A stretch of 64,000 nucleotides of DNA from Neostapfia colusana (lineage: Eukaryota > Streptophyta > Magnoliopsida > Poales > Poaceae), in the NCBI GenBank assembly GCA_030760725.1, contig JASWHV010000003.1, forward strand, positions 112,810,153-112,874,152, given 5' to 3'. Under the pieces are notes generated by a model. It did no database searches. It was given only the letters and a program-made list of their open reading frames with translations, and was not told the origin of the DNA. Below, one piece after another: positions 44,420 through 54,986 of the stretch (positions within the stretch are counted from its first letter, which is position 1; every line of letters begins with the position of its first letter). The translations under genes and the position numbers were made by a program.

Positions 44420-45307
44420 TCATCGAGCCGACTGCATCAGCTGACAGTTCAAGATACTGTCTACCACCCTGTATTTCTGCGGAGCACTACGGCTGCTCTC
44501 CGGTGGTACATGGTGCTTTCTTTTCTCAGCCTGAACTTCCCGCTGAGCATCTTCAACCATGATGGCAGCACTCATCAATTTGTTGAAGTTCTTTCGATCA
44601 GCTAACATGAGTCTCTCCTTTAGCTTGGGATTGAGGCTGTGGAAGAACCACTCACACTTTTTTGCTTCGGTATTCACGTGTTGAGGCGCATACTGTGCCA
44701 GCTTGTTGAACACAAGCGAATGCTCGTATGCACCCCTCCCTCCTTGTTTTAAGGCCAGAAACTGCTCGAGTTTCCGCTGAATTATTCCGGACGGAACATG
44801 ATACACGAGAAATGCCTTCCGGAATTCTGCCCATGTACAGTCATGTCCAGCTGGTAAGGAGGCGAGTTGATTTGCCCACCATGCACTGGCGGACCCGTGA
44901 AGTTGTTGTGCTTCGTATAAAACCTTCTGATGTTCGGTGCATTGAAGCAACCCGAACTTAGACTCAATGGTACGGATCCAGCTATCCGCCACCAGAGGAT
45001 CCTCAGATTCAATGAAAACCGGTGGTTGAGTTGCCAAGAACTCAACATAGGAATTCAGTTGAGGTTGGCGCAAGTCTTCGTCTTGACATCCCCCTTGACG
45101 GGATGTATTCATCGCCAGAGTGCGGAGCAAGTCGGTTCGCTCATCGCTTGCACCTGTCATGGCAGTCAGAATGTCCGCCATTGTGACCGTGGGTGAAGGT
45201 CCTGGTGGAGGCTGCGGTTGCGGAGCTCGCTGCTCCCGCTGTGGAGAGTTATCACCACCACCGCCACTGGAACCACCCACTTCACCCATGGAACGAGTTC
45301 GCACCAT
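44420..45307 (-). CDS. D: gag, N-terminal and capsid part
   Basis: I prefer the start MVRTRSMG at 45307 to the Met seven codons upstream, because M-RTRS starts are usual in this clade. The first 60 residues are low-complexity (Gly, Pro, Gln). The capsid domain follows (FLATQPPVF, WIRTIESKFGLLQ, ASAWWANQLAS, FNKLAQYAP, LNPKLKERLM). The frame stops at 44417-44419 in an otherwise continuous reading into the knuckle. That stop might be a mutation, or in principle a programmed stop, but C and B do not share it. Confidence 0.9.
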   Translation of the reverse strand: MVRTRSMGEVGGSSGGGGDNSPQREQRAPQPQPPPGPSPTVTMADILTAMTGASDERTDLLRTLAMNTSRQGGCQDEDLRQPQLNSYVEFLATQPPVFIESEDPLVADSWIRTIESKFGLLQCTEHQKVLYEAQQLHGSASAWWANQLASLPAGHDCTWAEFRKAFLVYHVPSGIIQRKLEQFLALKQGGRGAYEHSLVFNKLAQYAPQHVNTEAKKCEWFFHSLNPKLKERLMLADRKNFNKLMSAAIMVEDAQREVQAEKRKHHVPPESSRSAPQKYRVVDSILNCQLMQSAR

Positions 45308-46999
45308 TCTGCAATTGCAAGAGTTCATTATCAGCTCAACACTATCACTTGATTTATTCCATAAACAAAGTAGTGCAACACTGATAATGAAATCTTAACA
45401 TGTAAGCAAAATGATTTAATCGCAAACTGATGTAGCTAACAGCAAGGATTTAAAAGCAGATTAACCGGTCCTTAAACAAACCAGATTTCGATCCAGTTAA
45501 AAGCATTTTCATAACTCATGTTCCATACCAAATTTAAAGTTAACTTCAATATATTTCCAACGAGTATCCAAATGCCTCCATATCACTCCCGGATCCAAAG
45601 TTATGATTTCGCAGAGTTGACAGACTTTCTGGATAAAATTTGCCAGCATCTCCTTTGTATGCGGCTGACTTTATCACTGTTGTATATGAAAATACAACAA
45701 GAATCAGAACAATCTTTGAACAACAACAATGTTGAATATCTCATAACCATTCCAACGGTGTATCACAGTCTCCCTAGGGATTTTTCTACAGGAAGTTATG
45801 GCTTAAAAACAGAAAGGTCCAGAGAGGTTTTGCTACTGTCCTGGTTCTGAACAGTTTGCCTTCAACTGGGCTTTTCACCAACTTAACTTATGATTTTGCT
45901 CTGGAGGTCTACAAAAGAGTTGTAGAGAACTTTCAAATCTTTCCAGAACTGTATCATACACCTTAATTGGTTAAAGCTACTAAGAGTTATGCTCTGTAAA
46001 ATCCAGCAAAAATTTCTGCCAGAAACAGAGCACTCTGTTTTTGAAATCTTAGTTCAAAATAAGAGTTCAGTAACTAATATTTGTTTTCAAACTTCCTTTT
46101 TTTTAGTTGAAAGTTAGCTCATGAATCATTTCTTCATAGGGAAGGGGTTATTATGTGTGGTACGGTGTCGATGCACCGTAAGAGCAATGTCGGTACTACG
46201 TTCCCTCTCCAAAAGAAAATCCTAAACTGGCTTATACCGGCATATACGTATGATCAGTGGCACTAAGAAGGTCTCTCGCACACGTGCACTACACGGGATA
46301 CATACGTGGTTAGTACCTGCAGAAGATCACTCAATAGTGGTGCACTCAAAGTTTTTCTCATTTGAGGCAGTTCTATAATTGAAAGTAAATACAAACGCCC
46401 GTATCATTGTCATACGGCCGTCCTTGAGTTAAGTCACGTCTCAAGGTACGTGATCATGTTTCAACACCACACGACGGGGAACCCGAGTATATCATGAACG
46501 GGTCGTCACGGTTGGGAATGTTATCAACTCAACGGATACCACCTACTGCCCTGCAGGGCACGCCGATGTCAAGCGCTGCATATGTCCTCCTGGGCTATTT
46601 CCAGACGAACACACTCTCGCGTTACTGACCACGCGATGGGGTCTCCACTTACTTGCCTAATGCACGCTAGGGATCAGCGTTTCATATGAACTCAGGAACA
46701 TGAAGAGTTCAAGAGTTTCATATTAACATCTCACACCAAGCTGTTAGATCTAGCCCTGAACCACTTTCCTCGTCAGGGGAGCTAACCGAAATTGAACCGC
46801 TTTCGGTGGCGTTCCTTACAATGCTTACCTGAGCGTAGGTGCGTCGTTACATAAATAAAATTCAGAAATATAACAATTATGTTAGTGCTGCCACTTTAAG
46901 TAACTATACTATTATAGTCCTTATGTGGGCCTAACACCGTTTCCTCACCGTATCCTAAGTTTTTATCATAATACGATCCTTATTCCGTGTGCTATTACC
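45308..46999 (-). other. D leader
   Basis: About 1.7 kb between primer site and gag with no supported gene. Unlike B, C and E there is no extra ORF. The leader is closely related to that of F. It holds the hairpins at 46161-46180 and 46395-46421 and the GTCGGTACTACG block at 46189-46200. Confidence 0.75.
46161..46180 (-). promoter_or_regulatory. Conserved leader hairpin, D copy
   Basis: TACGGTG (46161-46167) pairs with CACCGTA (46174-46180) around TCGATG. Against the C copy, four of the six inner pairs have changed on both sides while the loop is unchanged. Confidence 0.6.
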
Positions 47000-47017
47000 A
47001 ATGCGGCTCTGATACCA
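47000..47017 (-). other. Primer-binding site of D
   Basis: The minus strand reads TGGTATCAGAGCCGCATT from 47017, three bases from the LTR. It fits initiator tRNA-Met. Confidence 0.9.
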
Positions 47018-47085
47018 TGCTGTGAGGGCCCGCCGTCCCGATCTCTCACGGGAACGGGGCACCTCGCCCGGGAATCGCATTGGGC

Positions 47086-47106
47086 GGTGCCGTGCGATAC
47101 GGCACC
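47086..47106 (-). promoter_or_regulatory. LTR end hairpin, D copy
   Basis: GGTGCCG (47086-47092) pairs with CGGCACC (47100-47106). The other LTR has it at 36479-36499. A carries an identical stem (57210-57230) in a diverged LTR. Confidence 0.55.
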
Positions 47107-47569
47107 CAACAGCACACATAATAAAGCATCATATTACATAAAACAAGCAGAAGCTTGCAAAGTATTGATTTTACAAATACTTCTCAAAATATTCTACAGC
47201 GGAAGACTAATACAACTCACGCCTCATACCTATGCTAAGCAACAGAGAAGGGGTCCAGCCCGCGGACCCTTCTCGCTAGCAACACTATCACAATAGCAGC
47301 GGCAGGGGTTGCAATGAGTTCATCACTCGGAGAGCTCCGAGTCTCATCGGACACCCGTACATTTCAGCGTACCATTATTACCTGCAGAACAACTTATGCA
47401 GTATCTGTGAGCACGAAGCTCAGCAAGACTGACCCATCACCCTAGTCATGAAACTCTACATGATGAAAATAGAGGGCTGATTATAGAAGTTTGCACAAAC
47501 GATGAACTTGAGCTAAAGGAGAGTCCTTACTTCAAGTAATAAGCAACTTTTATAACCCTCACACAACTT

Positions 47570-47723
47570 ACATCGAGACTCCACAATCAAACAAGAAATG
47601 CTTCATCTCGATGTCACTTGTCCGAGGTGAAAGTAACTTTAGTGAGCTACCCTAGACTCATACTGACCTTGTGCCATCAACGTCGAGACTCCACAATCAA
47701 ACAAGAAACGCTTTGCCTCGACG
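47570..47723 (-). promoter_or_regulatory. Two invariant-loop hairpins, D 5' LTR
   Basis: Hairpin 1 has arms 47570-47578 and 47606-47614 (9 bp). Hairpin 2 has arms 47681-47687 and 47717-47723 (7 bp). Both loops hold CAATCAAACAAGAAA. A block like CCAAGGTGGAAAATAA follows each. Confidence 0.65.
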
Positions 47724-47876
47724 CTACTAGCCCAAGGTGGAAAATAAATTTAGTGATGTGTTGATCATTTCCTCATCTCCAATATGAGGATTACTCACGA
47801 AGCATTATTAACTTTCCCCAGTTTATTACTACGTCACGACGCAGAGAACAAGTATGCTCACTACCGCGAGCGACAG

Positions 47877-47888
47877 TGATTGCAATCA
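47877..47888. promoter_or_regulatory. Conserved-position palindrome, D copy
   Basis: TGATTGCAATCA is a perfect palindrome, also at 37269-37280 in the other LTR and 57913-57924 in A. It follows CTACGTCAC and ACCGCGAG. Confidence 0.5.
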
Positions 47889-50800
47889 AAAACACCCGGC
47901 TGACACGACATGTACGCCCGTACTCGACGTTGCACACAGCAACCGTCACTGACGTCGTACGTGGCAACCTTTCACACGACACCCAAATGTTGAACCGGTC
48001 CCACCGACTGGGATTAAGTCTCTCTACGGCAAACCCTCGTAGAGCCGACTTCTCTATCCTTTCAGCATCGGCATCATACGGTGAGGTATGCCTCGACACC
48101 CAGGTTAACATGTTACATCGGTTTCCTGGGTCCCATATAGCCAGTATGCATCCGGTACACAACTCGAACTTGTCCAACGGGCCGCACACGAGAACGGGCC
48201 TTAATCGACTCAGACATAGACTAGGTTCACAGGACCACGTCCTTGACCCTTCCATCCGCTGCCCGGTCTCCATTCCCAACTATGAGGATCAATTCCCAAC
48301 TCTTCCGATTGATCCCCCCTTAACCCCATTTCACGAGTAGGAATCTGCCCACTCGAGTTATGCCTCTTTTAATCCACTTTTGTTGAGATCAGCAGTTATA
48401 ATTAATTGATAACATATCCTACATTAAACTCCAGGGTTTTCTAGGTCATGCATTTGGAGTTTCATACCATCTAGACGTAATGCAATAAATAAAATGCTAG
48501 ACGTATGAAGTGAATACAAATAAAAACTTGTAAATTTGATGCAAATTGGGGCTTGCGTTTGTTTTGCAGGTGACTTATATATATATATTTATGCAGTTCA
48601 GTTAGTGAAGACCACTTGGTGCTTGATCAACTGCTTTCCTCCTTCTTTGATCTCTACTCCGATAACTCCAACTCCTTCACGTAGATGCTACACGTAATGT
48701 ATATGCACATATGTTTATTTGTAAAGATCTTTGACTACAAGTTCTAATGACAAGTTTTCAGAAACTGGAACTCTGTATAAGAATTTAAAATTACATGGGT
48801 GCTAGTGGTTTGGTTTGTGCCTAAGCAACAAGATGAAATGCTAAGTGTCTTCCCCTCTTCTCTATTAATTATCTTAAGAGGTTAAACTGAACAGGGGTGA
48901 TCCAGAGCTCCAATGGAGCTGAGAATTTTCATGTGAGTTCGTTGTCACAAGAAAGTTCTCTGGACCAATGTTTGGAATTTTTCAGTGAATAAATCACTCA
49001 GAATAATTCCCTAAGCACTTAGGCAAAGAATGAATTAATTCTGAACAAACTTGCACTTTAATGCAACTTCAAGTGAACTACCCTTTCAAACATAGCTCAG
49101 GGAGTGTGCATGAATTTTCCTAGGATTTTTGGAGCTAATGATTTCCTAGAACTGAATTTCCAAGTTTTGGAAATTTTCTAAAATTTTTTCTGTACTCATT
49201 TGAATACAGCAACTTTGAATCTGAATTGCCCTGAGCAAATCAACTCCAATTGAGCTGAAATTTTTACAGGAGTTCACTAACATCCTATAGAATACTCTGG
49301 CAAAATGAGGACTTGTGGATTAACCAAACTCACTCTAAAATTCATTTGCTGAAAAGCTTTAAAGAATTTTACAGAATTAAATAAAGGGTTTCATACAAAT
49401 TGGGCTCTATATTTGGATAGTACCCTATCAGGGGAATCCAACAAAATTTGTTTCACAATTTTTGGATTCTCCGACACAAAGTTGTGGCTATTTAAACTTT
49501 GAACTGAAGTCTGAAATTCCCCAAAATGTTCAAATGCTGTCTGTGGGTCCAGGGGACAGGTGTCACTCGCCGAGGCAAGCCACATGGGGCTACTGGGTAT
49601 TTCCCGCGCGGCCACACCGGATCCCCGCGCCACAACCGATCAGAAATTTGAAACACAGTCCTGACAGGCGGGACCCGCCGGGTCGTCTTCAACCTCCGGC
49701 CACCCGCGTCCGCGCGCAGCCGGGCTTGCCGGAGTTCGATGGATTCCGGTCTCCCGGCCATCCCCCGAGCCCTCCCTCGCTGCTAGGGCCTAATTTCATG
49801 TGCTGAACACGATGTGACCCTCTCCCCCGGCCGGCGGTGGCTCTAACCTAGCCGGCCACGGCGCGGCGGCTCTGTACAAGTTCGGCGACGTCGCCCGGCC
49901 AACCTAGCCCGCCAAAACACCGGTGGAACGGTGCTACAGCACCAGTGAACGCCAAGGAGGATCGTCCGGGTGGTGAAGCATCCCGGAGATGGCTCTAACC
50001 TAGCTCTCATCGGGAGCCCGAACCGCCCTACCATAACCGCCGTCGGAAGAATGGGAAATACGTCATGCACAGTGGTTTTCATGCGTCCGTTGCAAAAGGG
50101 CAAATGATCGCCGGATAGCCCAGCTCGTGTGTGCAAAATTTGACAAGCTAAGAACAAGCGTAGAGGTTGAATTTGACGTTACCGTGCCGGGAGGTAGTTT
50201 TGTGCCCGCCGGAGAAGTTTTCCAAATTCACGCTCGGTGGATCATGTCGCGGCTTGTGCTACGGATGTGAGCACCAGAGGGTCCTAGCGCATCCACTGGT
50301 GCTCTTGTTCCGGCTTGACAAGCTCCCTGCAGCGCTGCCCACGTGCAACCACTTCGCCGGTTCTCGTCGGTTGCCGTGAAAACAAACGTCCCTCGGGTTT
50401 CTTTGGCCTAGCTCGACCGGGAAAGGTGCGAGGAGGTTATAGGCTGTACCGTGGTGCCGTTTTGCTATATTGCCGACGCTTGCACCCGAGAGGTGCCGGC
50501 CCCTGACGATTAAGCAACGGCGGCAGCCGTTCTGTCCTTTAGCCCGCTCGAGACAGAGGACGAAGGGGTCCCTCGGTGTGGTAGCGAAACTGAGCACGAT
50601 GGGGGTAATATCAGTGCCTGAGCAGCTCGCCAGCGTGAAGAATTCAGGCAGGAGGTGGAGCATCGGGAGGGGGGTTCAGCCGCTCGGTGTCGCCCGGGTA
50701 AGGCTTTCGGTTGAATGTGGAACAGAGAGAAAATACTTAAGGGTTAAGTCTGTTCCTCCCCCTGACATGTGGGCCTCAAAAGATCTCCGAAGTTTGACAA

Positions 50801-51322
50801 TTATCCAACCCAATTGTTTGAAAGTTGGAACTGAGCTGCATTTGAATAGTTTGGGCAAATTCCATCCAAATTCAAATGTCTATTTGAATTCCTTGCACAT
50901 TTAACTCCATTTGGAAAAATGGGCAGCAAACCTTTTCAAAAATTAATGAAACTTTGCCTCCCCACTAATTTGGACCTAAGGGATCCAAATATGCAACTTG
51001 ATTCTTGTGTTAGCTGCTGCAAACAAGAGTTTGAACAGAACAGTTTTGAGTTCCCATTGTGTCCTTCCCTCATTTGAAGTTTGAGTTTAACATTTAGTTC
51101 AAACTCTTATCTTTAAACCCTCCCATTGCACTTGAGTTCTTCATTTCTGTGGTTTTAATCCACATGAGGTCCATCCATGCAGTAACCCTAAGTTTGTTTA
51201 GAAGAATCTCACCTATTTATCATATGTGGAAAAAGTTTCAACTAAGCCCCTTTTTCATACACATGATTCCAACATTTGTGCAACTCATGTTTCTTTGTAT
51301 TCACATTTTTGGGACCTTTACA

Positions 51323-51327
51323 TGCAG
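51323..51327. repeat. Target-site duplication of D, right copy (TGCAG)
   Basis: This exact match to 36409-36413 marks the end of D and the return of E. Confidence 0.9.
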
Positions 51328-52330
51328 TTGACGAGTGAGCACGGTACTCGTATTGAGTTTGAGGTAGCTCAACCTGCAACTGAGAAGCAGTGCTGAACCA
51401 CATCGAAGAAGCGACATTGGAAAGCATTCCGGTAGTTCAAGAATATTCAGATGTGTTCCCGGAAGAACTTTCAGATATGCCACCTGACCTGGACATTGAA
51501 TTTGCCATTGATTTAGTATCCGGAACTGCACCTATAGCAAAGAGGACATATAGGATGCCTGCTAATGAATTAGTGGAGCTCAAGAAGCAAGTTCAGGAGC
51601 AGCTAGAAAAGAGTTTTATACGCCCAAGCTCGTCACCGTAGGGAGCCCTCATGCTCTTCATGGACAAGAAAGATGGGACCCAAAGGATGTGTGTGGACTA
51701 TAGGTCTCTCAACGAAGTGACGATCAAGAATAAATACCCGCTGCCCCGTATAGAGGACTTATTCGATCAAATGAAAGGTGCCCGAATTTTCTCCAAGATT
51801 GATCTTCGGTCGAGATACTTCCAGCTGGAGATTAAGCCCTCCGACATACCCAAAACTGCATTTCGAACACGGTATGGTTCGTATGAGTATACCGTTATGT
51901 CTTTTGGGTTAACAAATGCACCAGCATACTTTATGTACATCATGAATAAGGTCTTCATGGAGTACTTGGACAAGTTCGTCGTGGTTTTCATCGACGACAT
52001 CATGGTGTACTCAAAAAGCGAGGAGGAACATGAAGAACATTTGATGTTGGCGTTGCAGAAACTGCGAGAGCATTAATTATAAGCCAAGTTCAGAAAGTGT
52101 CAATTTTTGCTAAAGGAGATATCGTTCCTAGGCCACATCATATCCAAAGGAGGAGTATCGGTTGATCCCGGAAAAGTGGGAGATGTTTTGATGTTGAACC
52201 AGCTGCAGAATGTGAGAGATATTTGGAGTTTCCTTGGGATGGCTGGATACTACCGCCGGTTCATCAAGGATTTCTCCAAAATAGTGAAGCCTATGACTGA
52301 ATTACTAATGAAAGGGAAAGCATTTCATTG
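51328..52330 (+). pseudogene. E: linker and reverse transcriptase, decayed
   Basis: After D the protease-RT linker continues to a TGA near 51395, and the signal then moves to the frame from 51390 (ESIPVVQEYSDVFPEEL). A TAG near 51639-51641 replaces a codon in RPSSSP-stop-GA. RT then runs to 52076, with YRSLNEVTIKNKYPLPR and FIDDIMVYS near 51991-52017. Two TAA stops at 52074-52082 break the LYAKF region. The frame resumes with FLGHIIS. Confidence 0.85.
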
Positions 52331-52880
52331 GACACCAGCGTGTCAAGAAAGCTTTGAGGAGCTAAAGAAGAGATTAACAACAGCGCCGGTTTTAGTATTG
52401 CCGGACGTGAGCAAGAGTTTCGATATATACTGTGACGCATCAAGACAAGGGTTTCGATGTGTGCTTATGCAAGGAGGACAATTGGTTGCCTATGCATCGA
52501 GGCAATTAAAGAAACATGAGCTGAATTACCCCACACATGACTTGGAACTTGCAGCCGTGGTACATGCCTTGAAGATTTGGAGGCATTATATCTTTGGCCA
52601 CCAATGTGAGATCTATACGGATTACAAAAGCCTCAAGTATGTATTCATGCAAACGGATCTGAATTTGAGGCAATGTCGATGGTTGGAAATCATCAAGGAT
52701 TATGATGTTGGAATCAACTATCACTCAAGCGGAAAGGCCAATGTTGTAGCTGATGCGTTGAGCCGAAAGGGAGCATGTCACCAACTCACGGTTCTGGAGC
52801 TGCCACACGAGCTGCATAAGGAGTTTGAACGGTTGCATCTTGGATTCTTGAACGAGATGGAGGTGATAGAACTGAACTCA
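52331..52880 (+). pseudogene. E: RNase H
   Basis: It lies in the open stretch 52107-53243. YCDASRQGFRCVLMQ has Arg in place of the usual Gly-Leu-Gly residues after the first Asp. DLELAAVVHALKIW, then YTDYKSL (His to Tyr) and VVADALSRK complete the domain. The catalytic acidic residues are kept but flanking motif residues are worn. Confidence 0.85.
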
Positions 52881-54330
52881 ACGCTGGAACAACAGATACG
52901 AGATGGCCAAGCAATGGATGAGGAAATCAAGGAAAGGATCCGACAAGGCATAGAAAATGATTTCAAGGAAGATGAGACAGACACACTTTGCTTAGGGAAA
53001 AGGATTTGTGTGCGTCACATGAAGCACATCCGCGACACGATACTAAAGGAGGCACATGACTCGCCTTATTCCATACACCCTGTCTGTACAAAGATGTACA
53101 AGGACCTGAAAACATGCTATAGGTGGGATGGCATGAAAAGGGACATAGCTGAATATGTTGCCTTATGCGATACGTGCCAATGGGTGAAGGCCGAACATCA
53201 AAGACCCGCTGGACTGTTGCAGCCATCGAAAGTACCCGAGTAGAATTGGGAAGACATCAGCATGGATTTCATAGTCGATTGCCATGTACTCAGTCAGGTT
53301 ATGACTCCATTTGTGTTATCGTGAACCGATTGACGAAAAAAGCCCACTTCCTTCCTGTTAGAACCAAGTACACCGTCGCACAACAAGCCGAGCTGTGTAT
53401 GGAGCAAATCGTGTGTCGTCATGGAGTTCCGAAGAAGATAGTTTCAGATCGAGGTTCTCATCTTACCTCTAGGTTCTGGAAGAAGCTGCATGAAGCCATG
53501 GGTACACGGTTGAATTTCAGCTCTGCATATCACCCGCAAATCGATGGGCAAACTGAGAGAACAAATTAGATTTTGGAAGACATGTTAAGAGATTGCGCCT
53601 TGAAACATGGGCGTAGCTGGGATAGGAGCTTTCCGTATGCTGAATTATCATACAACAACAGCTACCAAGCCAGCTCGAAGATGTCACCTTTCGAAGCATT
53701 GCATGGTAGACGATGTAGAACACCGCTGTTCTTGAATGAGACCGGAGAAAGCCAAGTATTCGGACCCGAAGTGCTGCAAGACGTCGAAAAGCAAGTCCAA
53801 ACGATACGTGCAAACTTGAGGGACGCTCAGTCATGACAAAAAGGTTATGCAGACAATAGGCGAAGAAGATTGACCTTCAGAGTAGGAGACTTCGTGTATC
53901 TTAAAGTATCGCCTATCCGAGCCCAACGACGGTTCAACGTCAAAGGCAAATTAGCACCTTGCTACATCGGGCCATTTAAGATTTTGGGCAAGCGAGGAGA
54001 AGTAGCCTATCAACTAGAGCTGCCAACACACCTCTCTGACGTGCACCACATGTTTCACGTATCCCAACTCAAGAAGTGCTTAAAAGTACCGGAAGAACCA
54101 GTACCGATGGATGAGCTCGAGCTTCAAGAGGATCTGACCTACGTGGAACACCCTGTCAAAATCTTGGACGTGAATGAAAGAGTCACGAGGAACAAAGTGA
54201 TCCGTTGGCGCAAGGTACAATAGAGCCATCACATGGAAGCCGAAACTACATGGGAGCGTGAGGAAGATCTCAAGGCAGAATTCCCCCCCCCCTCTTCTCC
54301 ACTCTATCGAATCTTGAGGGTGAGATTCAT
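52881..54330 (+). pseudogene. E: integrase and chromodomain, decayed
   Basis: The zinc-binding domain is at about 53050-53190 (YSIHP, CDTCQW). A TAG at 53241-53243 and a shift just after MDFIVD (53263) break the start of the core. The core continues in 53165-53569 (SDRGSHL, QIDGQTERTN) to a TAG at 53567-53569. The stretch 53573-53836 ends in TGA, and 53870-54223 carries the C-terminal domain (HHMFHVSQLKKCL). The chromodomain (HPVKILDVNERVTRNK) is cut by TAG at 54221-54223 and ends in a C-run (54283-54292). Confidence 0.85.
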
Positions 54331-54346
54331 TTTAAGGGGGTAGGTT
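54331..54346 (+). other. Polypurine tract region of E
   Basis: TTTTAAGGGGGTAGGTT precedes the 3' LTR start at 54347, with AAGGGGG as the purine core. It fixes E as plus strand. Confidence 0.75.
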
Positions 54347-54414
54347 TGTAACACCCTCAATTTCACTACCATCCATTGCATACAGTTTTCATGTAGAGAA
54401 TCATTTAAAAAGGA

Positions 54415-54494
54415 GTAGAAATGGAGAAAGGAATGTAGAAATGGAGAAAGGAATGTAGAAATGGAGAAAGGAATATAGAAATGGAGAAAGGAAT
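54415..54494 (+). repeat. Four 20-bp tandem units
   Basis: GTAGAAATGGAGAAAGGAAT occurs three times, then a fourth copy with one change (ATAGAA), and the start of a fifth. The corresponding part of the 5' LTR is lost, so I cannot say if it is old. Confidence 0.9.
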
Positions 54495-54745
54495 ATACAA
54501 ATGGAAAGTAATGAAGATAAAATAGCCAAATTGAGCCACCCCAATTATTCCCCAAATTTCCCCCTTCCCAAAAATTACCAAATTCTTACAAATTTTTTCT
54601 GATTTTCCCCCAAAATTCCCCTAGGGGGAATTTCCACCACATTTGGGGGGGGGGGGGGGAATTTTCCCCCAAATTGGCCCCACCAAGTTAGGGGGGAGAC
54701 CCCATGGCTGCAGCCCTTGAGGGGGGAGCCATAGTCCCCCACCTG

Positions 54746-54970
54746 TAGGACTCTTTGGTGAAGTCCCCCACCTCTAGGACTCTTTGGTTAAGTCCGCTAC
54801 CTTTAGGACTCTTTGATTAAGTCCCCCACCTCTAGGACTCTTTGTCCCCCAACCCTAGGACTCTTTGGTTGAGTCCCCTATCTTTAGGACTCTTTGTTTC
54901 CACCCCTAGGACTCTTTTGTTGAGTCCCATACTTCTAGGACTCTTTGTTTCCACCCCTAGGACTCTTTTT
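54746..54970 (+). repeat. Nine TAGGACTCTTTG tandem copies
   Basis: Copies start at 54746, 54775, 54804, 54833, 54856, 54885, 54907, 54936 and 54958. Spacing is 29 bp or 22-23 bp, alternating in the second half. The array ends just before the TATA box, as an upstream promoter array would. Four copies survive in the 5' LTR. Confidence 0.9.
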
Positions 54971-54977
54971 TCCCCCT

Positions 54978-54986
54978 TATAAATAT
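54978..54986 (+). promoter_or_regulatory. TATA box in E 3' LTR
   Basis: TTATAAATA has the same context as 32603-32611 in the 5' LTR. Confidence 0.6.

Larger units (their letters stand above)
36414..51322 (-). mobile_element. Element D: complete Ty3/gypsy chromovirus
   Basis: D is 14.9 kb, with LTRs of 4,306 and 4,302 bp, an intact polypurine tract, primer site and 5-bp target duplication. Gene order on the minus strand is leader, gag, protease, RT, RNase H, integrase, chromodomain. There is no extra ORF. By eye the LTRs differ at about five of the first 140 bases. One stop in gag (44417-44419) and one frameshift in RT (about 43390) make it non-autonomous as read. It is the youngest clear insertion here. 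Confidence 0.95.
47021..51322 (-). repeat. Element D, 5' LTR (4.3 kb)
   Basis: It runs from TGTGAGGGCCC at 47021 to CCTTTACA at 51322. The order is as in the 3' LTR: structured part 47080-47890, AT-rich, GC-rich core (about 49540-50700), AT-rich. Open frames such as 47791-48279 and 50259-50663 on the minus strand are LTR sequence. No gene is seen. Confidence 0.95.

Noticed and set aside
54746..54970. Possible satellite array
   Set aside because: Only nine short copies confined to one LTR promoter; it is an LTR-internal repeat.
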